Source: Trichormus sp. NMC-1 (lineage in GTDB: Bacteria > Cyanobacteriota > Cyanobacteriia > Cyanobacteriales > Nostocaceae). From it: DNA of 61,846 bases. The notes beneath the pieces are model-generated. The model made no database searches. It was not told the DNA's origin and was given only the letters and a program-made list of their open reading frames with translations. Positions 54,464 through 61,846 of the stretch are shown here, piece after piece. The position numbers and the translations under genes were made by a program. Within the stretch, counting starts at the first letter, position 1. Each line of letters opens with the position of its first letter. The DNA is taken from positions 195,667-257,512 of the forward strand of contig NZ_LZQD01000005.1 of the NCBI RefSeq assembly GCF_001858025.1, read 5' to 3'.

Positions 54464-54699
54464 CTATTAGCATCCGCTTTCTACCAGATGATGTCACCGT
54501 TAATGCTGAAGTAGGAGAATCCCTGTTAGATGTCGCAGATCGGGCAGGGGTATCAATTCCTACTGGTTGTCTGATGGGGTCTTGTCATGCTTGCACCGTG
54601 GAACTAGATGATGGAGAAGTCATTCGTGCTTGCATTACCCCAGTTCCACCAGGAAAGGACGAATTGACCATTAATTTGTTTAGCGATCCGACGTGGTAA
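54460..54699 (+). CDS. Small [2Fe-2S] ferredoxin-like protein
   Basis: A 79-residue plant-type ferredoxin with cluster cysteines in 'GCLMGSCHACTVEL' (C37, C42, C45) and 'IRACITP' (C59). It is about 20 residues shorter than FdxH and lacks the usual C-terminal end, like other short cyanobacterial ferredoxin paralogs. The partner enzyme is unknown. The start ATG lies within the final CCAATGA unit and no Shine-Dalgarno sequence is possible in the array. Confidence 0.88.
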   Translation: MTISIRFLPDDVTVNAEVGESLLDVADRAGVSIPTGCLMGSCHACTVELDDGEVIRACITPVPPGKDELTINLFSDPTW

Positions 54700-54763
54700 A
54701 TAATTAGTTATCAGGAATACGCAATCGGGGTACAGCAATGCTGTGTCCCAGCTTAAATTTTAA

Positions 54764-55048
54764 TTACCAATATAGTATCTTCAATGTAGATACTAAAAAA
54801 ATTGAGTTTAGCTTTTCGTTAAACCAGGTAGAACCATAGTATTTAAAAAGAACGTTAACAACTCGATTTCTTAAAGTTATTTCAAACACAGATAATAATG
54901 GATATAAAGCTTCAGAAAGTTGTAAATTTAGTTTATACAATTCCAAGGCTTTTAATTTGTCGTAATTAGTAGCTTTTAAATAAGTTGAAAAGCGTGGTCT
55001 AGAGAAAACATTACATAGATTATCATATACGCTAATATTGTCAACCAT
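54764..55048 (-). pseudogene. Abi-like protein, C-terminally truncated
   Basis: A 94-residue frame, 'FSRPRFSTYLKATNYDKLKALELYKLNLQLSEALYPLLSVFEITLRNRVVNVLFKYYGSTWF' in outline, matches the N-terminal third of Abi-like (DUF/Abi_2) proteins related to phage abortive infection. Family members are about 200 or more residues; here the frame changes to unrelated sequence after 'YGSTWFNEKL'. It is probably a remnant. Confidence 0.65.
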
Positions 55049-55149
55049 ACTAATATTACATTCAATATTTATACAAAAATATACACATTTTCTGGATAAA
55101 AATATACTTAAGATAAATAAAATTTAGTTTGTCAATTTATTCTTGACAC

Positions 55150-55178
55150 TTGACAAATTTTGAAATAAGGGTTATTAT
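55150..55178 (+). promoter_or_regulatory. Consensus sigma-70 promoter of a candidate small RNA
   Basis: TTGACA (55150-55155), a 17-base spacer and TATTAT (55173-55178). This is a near-perfect housekeeping promoter, with transcription expected to begin near 55185. No coding frame of note follows before the terminator. Confidence 0.65.
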
Positions 55179-55184
55179 AAGTTT

Positions 55185-55338
55185 TGTGAGCCTTGGGTAC
55201 TCCTTGGAGCATAAAACTAGATCAGTCTTGTAAGCAAATTTAATAGGCTGAATCATGGTTTAGAGTTCCCGACCCCAAGGAAAAATGTTTTTCTAATAAA
55301 AAACGAAGGTGCTAACTAAAAACTAGCACCTTTGTTTT
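55185..55338 (+). ncRNA. Candidate small RNA of about 155 nt
   Basis: Bounded by the promoter at 55150-55178 and a strong terminator (AAGGTGCTA/TAGCACCTT arms at 55306-55332, then TGTTTTT). The 5' part CCTTGG...GGTACTC can pair with GAGTTCC...CCAAGG (about 55190-55202 with 55263-55280), closing a long stem with an open middle. I do not recognise the family. A 6S-like RNA is conceivable, but the molecule is short for that. Confidence 0.6.
55306..55338 (+). terminator. Terminator of the candidate small RNA
   Basis: A nine-base-pair perfect stem (AAGGTGCTA / TAGCACCTT), 9-base loop, then TGTTTTT. Confidence 0.8.
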
Positions 55339-55493
55339 TGCGATTAAGCAAGTTATCAGGCAATCTCACTGAAGAATTTACGAAATAGCAGTTTTTTGGG
55401 CTTATTAAATAGTATCTTTACGCATTATTACAGTATCTTATTTTTACTCTTGTTAAGCGTGGTCAAACTATTGAATGATGTGACAATTTTTAA

Positions 55494-55531
55494 ATTCAAA
55501 GCATATTCCTTAAACCTCTCCAAATCCGCTT
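55494..55531 (-). pseudogene. Remnant of a second SRPBCC gene C-terminus
   Basis: The minus strand reads 'ADLERFKEYALNLK', nearly the same as the end of the SRPBCC protein just upstream ('ADLERFKEYALNVKAN'), with several silent changes. It looks like the leftover 3' end of a tandem paralog. Confidence 0.6.
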
Positions 55532-55595
55532 AAAAGGCAGCATAGGGATAAAATAACCCAACATTGATGATTTGTTGGGTTTTATTACAGTAAGC

Positions 55596-56039
55596 TTAAT
55601 TTGCTTTCACATTCAAAGCGTATTCTTTAAACCGTTCTAAATCCGCTTGAATGGTGGACTCCACCACCTTTCCCAAAAACAAATTATCCATGAGTTTACC
55701 AAGCAAGCCAGGAATAGCATAGGAAACCGTCATTTTGACAACGCTGCTAGTATGACGATCATAAAAGCGAATTGCACCCTGATTCGGTAAACCATCAACA
55801 GATTCCCATTGAATAATTTGCTTAGGAACCATTTTGAGAATGCGAGATTTCCAGGTAAAATCCCAACCACCTGTACTCAATTTCCAAAGAGATATTTCAG
55901 GATCATCTGGCAAAATTTTCACCGAATCAATCCATTTCATCCACTTAGGCATTTGTTCCAAATCAGACCAGAGGCTCCATACTAATTCTATAGGAACCTC
56001 AACTTCCACCTGCACACTATGCTCTAACCATTCAGCCAT
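55596..56039 (-). CDS. SRPBCC (START/cyclase-like) family protein
   Basis: A 147-residue protein with the hydrophobic-pocket fold: 'MAEWLEHSVQVEVEVPIELVWSLWSDLEQMPKWMKWI', 'FTWKSRILKMVPKQIIQWES' and the long C-terminal helix 'VESTIQADLERFKEYALN'. Proteins of this group bind lipids, polyketides or isoprenoids. It lies 100 bases downstream of zds on the same strand, a linkage common in cyanobacteria, so a link to carotenoids is possible but unproven. Confidence 0.88.
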   Translation of the reverse strand: MAEWLEHSVQVEVEVPIELVWSLWSDLEQMPKWMKWIDSVKILPDDPEISLWKLSTGGWDFTWKSRILKMVPKQIIQWESVDGLPNQGAIRFYDRHTSSVVKMTVSYAIPGLLGKLMDNLFLGKVVESTIQADLERFKEYALNVKAN

Positions 56040-56139
56040 TAGATTTTAGATTTTAGATTTTAGATTGATTGGTAATTGGGGATTGGTAATGGGTAATTAA
56101 ATCATTATTCCCTATTCCCTATTCCCTCTTAACTGTCAC

Positions 56140-57591
56140 CTATTTCTTCACATTTTCCAGAATCACCTTAGCCGCACGTCGTCCAGAAATAGTTGCACCT
56201 TCCATACTGTCAATGTAATCTTGCTGGGTATAACTACCTGTCAAGAAGAAATTAGGTATAGGTGTTTTTTGGTCAGGACGGTACGCATCCATTCCTGGTG
56301 CTTCCCTGTACAAAGACTGAGCCAGTTTTACCACACTGTACCAAGTCATGTTTAAATCTCTGGAAGAGGGGAACAGTTCATGGACTTGTTTAAGGACGTG
56401 TTGTGCGATCGCTTCATTACTCTGTTTAATAAAAGGATCTCCCGGTGTCAATACCAGTTGCAACAACGAACCCTCCCCAGGACGATAATAATCTGCTGGG
56501 CTAGTCAAAGCCAAATCAGCAAAACACGAAAAATCAGCATCTGCGGTATATAACAAATTATCTATTCCCACCGCATGATTTAGCTGTTTCCGCTTTTGGT
56601 CATCTTCCAGTTCCGTCACCCAACCATCAAACCGTAGCTGCACTGTAGCGACTGGAACAGCATCAAGTTTATAAATATTGTCAAATTCTGACCACTTGCG
56701 CCATGCTTGGGGTAAAACCCGCTGAATTCCGGGGACATCACAAGCACAGACATAAGCATCAGCAGTGATCACTTCTTCTGTATCGCCTTGAGCAACTAAT
56801 ATACCAGTAACGCGGGTTTCTTCCCCCCCAGGAACATTAGATTCAGCAAACTGAATTTCCCGGACTTGGCGACGGGTATAGATTTTTGTGCCTCTGGCTT
56901 CTAAATATTCAACAATTGGTTTGTGTAAATATTCGTGAGGTGAACCTTCCAGCATCCGCAGAATTGAAGCTTCAGTTCTGACAGCAAAAAACTGGAAAAT
57001 TGTCAACATACAACGGGCAGAAATATTATCGCAATCGATAAAACCCAGGGCGTAAGCGATAGGGTTCCATAGGCGTTTGATGCTGCCTTTACTGCCTCCA
57101 TGACTATAAAACCAGTCGGAAAAGCTGATTTTATCTAACTTGCGGATAGTTTTCATCGCTCCGTCAAAGTCTACCAAACCTTGAACAATGGGACTAGTTC
57201 CCAGAGCGATCGCATTTTGAAATTTATCCTGTAGTGAAAGTTGGGAAGTGGTGAAAAATGCCTTTAACCCATTAAAAGGCGCACCAGTGATAAAACGGAA
57301 ATCTAAAGCCCCAGTGAGTCCACCTTTATTGATAAAAGTATGACTATGTTCTTTGAGGCGTAAGTTTTCCCCTGCTCCCACCTTCTGCATCAACTCAAAC
57401 AGATTGTAGTAGCAGCCAAAAAATACGTGCAACCCCATTTCAATATGGTTGCCATCACCATCTACCCAACTGCCAACTTTGCCGCCCACAAATGGACGAG
57501 ATTCAAAAATTTCGACTTCACAACCTGCATCAGCTAAATCTACTGCGGTTGCCAGCCCAGCTAGTCCCGCACCTACAATTGCAACGCGCAT
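56140..57591 (-). CDS. zds: 9,9'-di-cis-zeta-carotene desaturase (CrtQ/Zds)
   Basis: A 483-residue flavoprotein that desaturates zeta-carotene to lycopene (via neurosporene) on the way to beta-carotene. The N-terminus is an FAD dinucleotide fold ('[28 protein letters not shown]'). '[11 protein letters not shown]', '[17 protein letters not shown]' and the C-terminal '[28 protein letters not shown]' are typical of plant-type desaturases. The size is normal. A closely related Pds/CrtP would have a different C-terminus. Confidence 0.93.
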   Translation of the reverse strand: MRVAIVGAGLAGLATAVDLADAGCEVEIFESRPFVGGKVGSWVDGDGNHIEMGLHVFFGCYYNLFELMQKVGAGENLRLKEHSHTFINKGGLTGALDFRFITGAPFNGLKAFFTTSQLSLQDKFQNAIALGTSPIVQGLVDFDGAMKTIRKLDKISFSDWFYSHGGSKGSIKRLWNPIAYALGFIDCDNISARCMLTIFQFFAVRTEASILRMLEGSPHEYLHKPIVEYLEARGTKIYTRRQVREIQFAESNVPGGEETRVTGILVAQGDTEEVITADAYVCACDVPGIQRVLPQAWRKWSEFDNIYKLDAVPVATVQLRFDGWVTELEDDQKRKQLNHAVGIDNLLYTADADFSCFADLALTSPADYYRPGEGSLLQLVLTPGDPFIKQSNEAIAQHVLKQVHELFPSSRDLNMTWYSVVKLAQSLYREAPGMDAYRPDQKTPIPNFFLTGSYTQQDYIDSMEGATISGRRAAKVILENVKK

Positions 57592-57680
57592 TCCCTCGTT
57601 CCTTTATGGCTTACGCCATGCGGCGCTATCAGTTTCTTTACAAATTGTAACTGTGTTAGTGTCGGAATTTGCTACTTGCT

Positions 57681-57722
57681 TGGGAATTGGGAATTGGGAA
57701 TTGGGAATTGGGAATTGGGAAT
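57681..57722. repeat. Six TGGGAAT heptamers
   Basis: Six perfect units followed by degenerate ones (TGGTGAT, TGGGTAT), upstream of zds. The surrounding 57592-57923 also contains a GGCTTACGCCATGCGGCGC repeat, CACCTGT-type heptamers and an inverted copy of the repeat at 27203. No gene is seen. Confidence 0.85.
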
Positions 57723-57923
57723 TGGTGATTGGGTATGAAATTTTGGATGTGGGATTTTGGATTGTATTTAATTAAGTCCAATCTCAAATCTAAAATTTAT
57801 AGCAACGGACAGGGCGGTTAGGACACCAACTGATTATAAAACCTAGACACCAAAAGACTTTTCAGACTGTCACCTGTCACCTGTTCCCTGTCACCTGCTA
57901 TATTTCCCCATCCCCCACCTCCT

Positions 57924-58091
57924 TTAGCCTTTCTCCTTAGCCTCTTCAGAGAGGAGTAAACCTCTAATGAGTTCTCTAATTACATCAGTAGCGGGTCTAC
58001 CAGTCTGTTGACAATATTTTTCTAATTTTTCCGCTTCCTGTGTTGCTAGGTTAACAGTTATACGTTTAACGGCCCATTTTTTATTTGTCAT
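57924..58091 (-). CDS. Small ribbon-helix-helix protein
   Basis: A 55-residue protein: 'KKWAVKRITVNLATQEAEKL' gives the beta strand and first helix, and 'EKYCQQTGRPATDVIRELIRGLL' the turn and second helix of a CopG/Arc-type DNA-binding domain. It has a short acidic tail. It would bind DNA as a dimer. No toxin gene is next to it, so it may be a stand-alone regulator. Confidence 0.75.
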   Translation of the reverse strand: MTNKKWAVKRITVNLATQEAEKLEKYCQQTGRPATDVIRELIRGLLLSEEAKEKG

Positions 58092-58678
58092 GCAATTTGC
58101 TGTATATTAATACTGTGAAACTAATTTTTTGGTTGCAAAAGTAAAAAATGATAGTATCAGACTTTGCCTCAGAGAAATAGCAATGTCATTAATATCATGC
58201 TGATTTTTCATCTTTCAAAGTATAAATAATTTTGCTAAGTGGGCATAAATATTTTTGCCGTTAGAAAAGGCTGGAGTAGAAACAATGCGGTCTGAGAAAG
58301 CCACTGACTCCATGTAGCTTGCTTCCCCATAACAGTGCGACTGGTGAACCAGTATCGTTAAAGCGTGCTTATTATTAACGATAAAGACGCTCCGGGTTGG
58401 TGCAGCCACGCCTTTGACGATACAGAGAAACTACGAAGACAGAGCAAAATCCTGTAGGCAAGGGCAGTTTTGCTAGAAACAGGAGAGAAGAGGGTTTTAA
58501 ACTCATCAAAAGTTATTTACATAGTGATCTTTAGTTATGCCTTTCCACTTAATTATTGTCTCTCTTTACAAAAAAGAATGCAGTGAACGCAGTTTAATTT
58601 TATTGTAAAAGCCATAGATAAACACCCTGGCAATAAAATTGGGATAAAAATGTTTATCTGTGGTAATTACATAGCTGA
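58092..58678. other. Intergenic stretch with a possible decayed gene
   Basis: A 64-codon minus-strand frame at 58215-58409 and an AACGATA inverted pair near 58343-58423 suggest an old insertion-sequence or gene remnant, but I cannot identify it. No promoter or ribosome site is obvious. Confidence 0.4.
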
Positions 58679-60340
58679 TTATTCAAGTTTTAGTTGGGGC
58701 ATAAGTTGGAGAGTACCGAGTCCTAACTCTTGGGGAGAGAGCGATCGCGCCTCAAATAGAGCCATCATGTCTTTTAACTGCGGATTACCGCGAGAAGCCC
58801 CTGTAAGTCCTTTAGCAATGATTAAGGCGCAATAGCCTTGAGTATTTTGACAGCGCTGATTCCATTTTTTCCGAGCTTCGACATGGACGGGATCGTTATC
58901 TAAAAATTCCCCAAACAAGAACAACTCACCATTCTCTGTTTGTAACAAACCCAAGTCATAGCGATAGTGTTCGGGTTGCGTCTGAAAAGGCATAACTGCT
59001 GTGTAAGAATCTCCATCAAAGGGATCAACTCCTGGATTAAAGCAAATAGCTTTCAGTCCCCCAGCCGCTTCAATCTTTTCAATCACAATTTTCGCCTTAG
59101 GACGGGAAGTTTGAACTAAAATCACCGGTAATCCATCACCCACTTGATTGATTTTCTCGACTGGATGGTAATTTACCTCCTTGCGTAAAGAATCTAACAT
59201 CTCCCAAGCAATCACCCCTAAACTGAGGAAAGAGTCTTCTGGGATCAAGTCATCCCGTAAGGAATGCAAGGCTGTGTAGTCGTCATCTTCATCTGGGATT
59301 TCAAAGCCAGCCATTTTCTCTAATTCTGCTGCCAATTTAGGCATAGTAGAGACAGTTACAGACACTGATTTAGCTTCTTGATCAAGATTGGGTAAAGAAA
59401 TGCGATAACGTCGGCTGAGAGTGGGAAAATCATCTTCGTACAATTGACGACGGTAATCGCGCATAAAGCGAATTAAACTTTCGAGAGCGACAAAAACAAT
59501 CAGGGCTTCTTCCTCATACAAAACTGATCGTAATCCTTCCAAGGGGTGAATATTCCCGAAAGTAGGTTCAATTTCCGAGATTGGTAAATCGCCTAAATCT
59601 TCATCTTCATCTTCATCTTGTTCAAAGGTGAGAAAAAAGCAATCCTGCTTGAGGAAAGCTTCTTCTAAACCCTGAGTTGATTCTTCATCCCTTAAAACAT
59701 CAGCACGAAATCGCTTGAGAGAATCTTCTGAACGATAAAACAAAATTCCATACTCCATTCCCAGCATTCCCATGACTGAGGTATAGAGTGTACCCACATC
59801 CCACTTGTTGATTTCTATTGATAAAATTTGCTGTTCTTCCAGAAATTCCCAAGGAGCCGCTTCCCATATTGCAAAAGCCTTATCTTGGAGGATTTCTGCA
59901 TATTGTGGGGGTAAATCGGGAATTTGACTATCGATAATATCCGCAAAAGAGCGAAACAGTTCATCAATCAAAGGTAATTCTGGTGAGTAGTCAATGGCAA
60001 TATCCAAATCTTGCAATACCCCGCGCAGGTAAAATTGAATTTCCCGGTCTCGCACCACAATTCTTTGGGGTCTGGCGGGTTTAGCTGGACTTTGTGGATG
60101 CTCAATGGCTCGCATTAAGGTACGAACAATTGCTTCTGGCCCCAGTTCTGGGGATACCACATCCATACCTCTAACAATACCTTGGGAGCCATCCACCCAG
60201 AGAATACATTCTCCCTTCGACTCCGAGTCTCTGGGTTGAGTTTGTGATGATGACAATGGACGACGATCGCCCTCCCATACAGAAGGAATTTGGGTTAATT
60301 TCTTCAACCGACGACTGGTAGAGCGATTAAAACTTGTCAT
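58679..60340 (-). CDS. Large conserved cyanobacterial protein of unknown function
   Basis: A 553-residue soluble protein. A basic Ser-rich N-terminus ('MTSFNRSTSRRLKKLTQIPS') leads to a first domain ('ILWVDGSQGIVRGMDVVSPELGPEAIVRTLMRAIEHPQ'). An acidic patch near residues 245-252 separates it from a later domain ('VPVILVQTSRPKAKIVIEKI'-like region, 'GELFLFGEFLDNDPV'). It resembles cyanobacterial DUF6930-type proteins, but this is from memory. No operon partners are seen. Confidence 0.7.
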   Translation of the reverse strand: MTSFNRSTSRRLKKLTQIPSVWEGDRRPLSSSQTQPRDSESKGECILWVDGSQGIVRGMDVVSPELGPEAIVRTLMRAIEHPQSPAKPARPQRIVVRDREIQFYLRGVLQDLDIAIDYSPELPLIDELFRSFADIIDSQIPDLPPQYAEILQDKAFAIWEAAPWEFLEEQQILSIEINKWDVGTLYTSVMGMLGMEYGILFYRSEDSLKRFRADVLRDEESTQGLEEAFLKQDCFFLTFEQDEDEDEDLGDLPISEIEPTFGNIHPLEGLRSVLYEEEALIVFVALESLIRFMRDYRRQLYEDDFPTLSRRYRISLPNLDQEAKSVSVTVSTMPKLAAELEKMAGFEIPDEDDDYTALHSLRDDLIPEDSFLSLGVIAWEMLDSLRKEVNYHPVEKINQVGDGLPVILVQTSRPKAKIVIEKIEAAGGLKAICFNPGVDPFDGDSYTAVMPFQTQPEHYRYDLGLLQTENGELFLFGEFLDNDPVHVEARKKWNQRCQNTQGYCALIIAKGLTGASRGNPQLKDMMALFEARSLSPQELGLGTLQLMPQLKLE

Positions 60341-60669
60341 AGAGTAAGTTAATCAAAAAAAAGCTATTTAGAAGTAAACTGTGGGGAATGACAAAGATTC
60401 GGATCATATTTTCCCTGCTGTATTTAAAGAATGGTTGCTGCTCTGATGGCTCCAAGGCTGGCAAAAGAAAAATACCCTATCTCTAAATACACCGAATCTC
60501 TCAATTCTAGAATAAAAATCCGGCTTCTCTGTTGACAAAGTGTTTACTTTTTTAGCATCTAGAGACATCAATGCAGCTAGAATAGAACAAAACTAGAAAG
60601 AGCAACCCCAAGGCTATTACAAGCCTGTGCCGGGTAATGATGAGATTAAATCAGGAGTTGAAACAGCAC
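60341..60669. other. Spacer between divergent genes
   Basis: Should hold the promoters of the large protein gene and the iscA-type gene. TTGACAAAGTG at 60532-60542 and TAGAAT at 60579-60584 could be promoter parts, but the spacing (about 41 bases) is too long for one promoter. No gene is seen. Confidence 0.35.
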
Positions 60670-61026
60670 ATGACACAAGCGACTCAAGCTAAACAACGCG
60701 GCATTCTGTTGAGCGAATCAGCATTACACCAGGTAAAATCTCTTCAAGGTAAGCATGAACAAGATTTATGTTTACGGGTAGGAGTCCGTCAAGGTGGTTG
60801 CTCCGGGATGTCTTACATGATGGATTTTGAGGACAGTAGTAAGATCACCCCTCAGGATGAAGTTTTTGATTATGATGGCTTCAAAATTGTCTGTGATCCT
60901 AAGAGCCTGCTATACCTATACGGTTTGATGCTCGATTATAGTGATGCCATGATCGGTGGTGGGTTTCAATTCACTAACCCTAACGCCTCCCAAACCTGCG
61001 GTTGCGGCAAGTCATTTGGTGTGTAA
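60670..61026 (+). CDS. IscA-type iron-sulfur cluster assembly protein
   Basis: A 118-residue A-type carrier with the three-cysteine pattern '[13 protein letters not shown]' and '[11 protein letters not shown]'. It is closer to general SufA/IscA than HesB is, because it lacks the C-terminal extension. The ATG at 60670 is preferred over 60637; AGGAG at 60651-60655 is somewhat far from it, so the start is not certain. It probably serves photosystem and housekeeping clusters. Confidence 0.92.
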   Translation: MTQATQAKQRGILLSESALHQVKSLQGKHEQDLCLRVGVRQGGCSGMSYMMDFEDSSKITPQDEVFDYDGFKIVCDPKSLLYLYGLMLDYSDAMIGGGFQFTNPNASQTCGCGKSFGV

Positions 61027-61073
61027 TATAGTCAATTGTTAGTGGTCAGTCGTCAGTTGTGAATAACTAGTGA

Positions 61074-61115
61074 CTAATGACCAATAACCAATGACCAATA
61101 ACCAATGACCAATGA
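61074..61115. repeat. Six CCAATGA/CCAATAA heptamers ending in a start codon
   Basis: Units CTAATGA, CCAATAA, CCAATGA, CCAATAA, CCAATGA, CCAATGA. The ATG of the TPR gene (61112-61114) lies in the last unit, as at 2792 and 54460. Confidence 0.85.
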
Positions 61116-61534
61116 CTACAACAATTGAAGAACTGTTTGACACAGGTTTAGAACGTTATAAAGCCGGGGAATCGGTAGAATCGCTCATTCCGGTATTTAA
61201 AGAAGTGTGCGATCGCTCTCCTAAAACTAGTTCGGCTTGGATTTGTCTGGCTTGGTTATATCTACTCGATAACAAAGCCAACTTAGCTTACAAAGCTGCA
61301 AATAAAGCAGTCAAGTTAAATCCACAAGACCCACAGGCCAGGATTAATCTGGCCTTAGCTATGCTGGAAACAGGTCAAAAAGGTTTGCGCGAACACATCG
61401 ACTTTGCACAACAGTTGATTTTTGTCAACCAAGAATGGGAAGATGAAATTAAAAGTAGCATTGCCGATGGTTTAAGCAGAAAACCAGATTGGAAGAGTTT
61501 AGAAAAAGTCCAAAAATGGCTATTTGAAAAATAA
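61112..61534 (+). CDS. TPR-repeat protein
   Basis: A 140-residue helical protein: 'MTTTIEELFDTGLERYKAGES', then two or three tetratricopeptide repeats ('SSAWICLAWLYLLDNKANLAYKAANKAVKLNPQDPQARINLALAML'), and a C-terminal helical part 'WKSLEKVQKWLFEK'. It is likely a small adaptor conserved in cyanobacteria. Its position after the iscA-type gene may be conserved, but this cannot be judged here. The start codon lies in a heptamer repeat. Confidence 0.85.
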   Translation: MTTTIEELFDTGLERYKAGESVESLIPVFKEVCDRSPKTSSAWICLAWLYLLDNKANLAYKAANKAVKLNPQDPQARINLALAMLETGQKGLREHIDFAQQLIFVNQEWEDEIKSSIADGLSRKPDWKSLEKVQKWLFEK

Positions 61535-61636
61535 TTTGTAATTTTTCAGTCGTAATAGTTCCTCAGTCCCGTTAGGGATAAGTAATTCGTAATTCATTAG
61601 TAATTACGAATTATGATTACTAATTCTAGAAGCATA

Positions 61637-61789
<153 letters not shown>

Positions 61790-61846
61790 TCTGCAATCTC
61801 CTATATAAGTAGCCATCATGAACTGCGTACACCAGGACACATGAAA

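Noticed and set aside
53991-54497. Long minus-strand frames encoding a VIGHWSL repeat protein
   Set aside because: They are a by-product of the CCAATGA array, which has no stop on that strand. All three frames give the same repeat and there is no ribosome site.
58215-58409. 64-codon minus-strand frame
   Set aside because: No start signal or family. It lies in a region with inverted repeats and is more likely decayed DNA.

Overview
The window is chromosomal DNA from a filamentous, heterocyst-forming cyanobacterium of the Nostoc/Anabaena type. The evidence is a nif cluster that ends in fdxH (the heterocyst ferredoxin), a hupSL uptake hydrogenase with its protease hupW, photosynthesis genes (psb30, chlI, zds), many GCGATCGC (HIP1) octamers, and many heptanucleotide tandem repeats. 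The species cannot be fixed from the sequence. No rRNA, tRNA or CRISPR array was seen.

Layout. 0.1-5 kb: nifN, nifX, a NifX-associated gene, a DUF683-like gene, nifW, hesA, hesB and fdxH, all on the plus strand. 5-8.4 kb: three tandem secreted DUF4360-like genes plus a 14-codon stub of a fourth, a FeoA-like gene and a secreted orphan. 9-17 kb: an ankyrin protein, a SagB-type oxidoreductase, hupW, a SET-domain protein, and hupL/hupS on the minus strand. hupL lies between two apparently identical 567-bp direct repeats, and the hupS-hupL spacer is enlarged. 17-36.5 kb: mostly housekeeping genes (hemW, PIN/TRAM protein, RhlE-like helicase, RNase T2, recJ, psb30, two half-size UPF0016 transporters, GalU-like enzyme, RlaP-like nucleotidyltransferase, chlI), mixed with dispersed repeats, a 670-bp tandem duplication and several broken genes.

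36.9-46.8 kb is the most interesting region. A plus-strand group encodes an alpha/beta hydrolase, a caspase-like protease with a VMAP-C-like C-terminus, a MoxR-type AAA+ ATPase, and a 1054-residue vWA protein ending in an FGE-sulfatase (C-type-lectin-like) domain. This matches the vWA-MoxR-VMAP 'ternary' conflict systems. The last 42 codons of the vWA protein look like the variable region of a diversity-generating retroelement (DGR). An avd gene and a DGR-type reverse transcriptase (RT) follow. The RT stops just after its YVDD motif, at the terminus of a small TA-flanked element, and I see no template repeat. The picture is a conflict system whose probable sensor was diversified by a DGR that has since decayed here.

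47-61.8 kb: a phosphoglycerate-mutase-like phosphatase, an ABC-2 transporter pair split by a nuclease/transposase pseudogene, prxQ, cobQ, a 60-copy CCAATGA array running into the start codon of a small ferredoxin, a candidate small RNA with promoter and terminator, an SRPBCC gene, zds, a 55-residue ribbon-helix-helix gene, an IscA-type gene and a TPR gene. Three genes (at 2.8, 54.5 and 61.1 kb) take their ATG from the last unit of a CCAATGA heptamer array.
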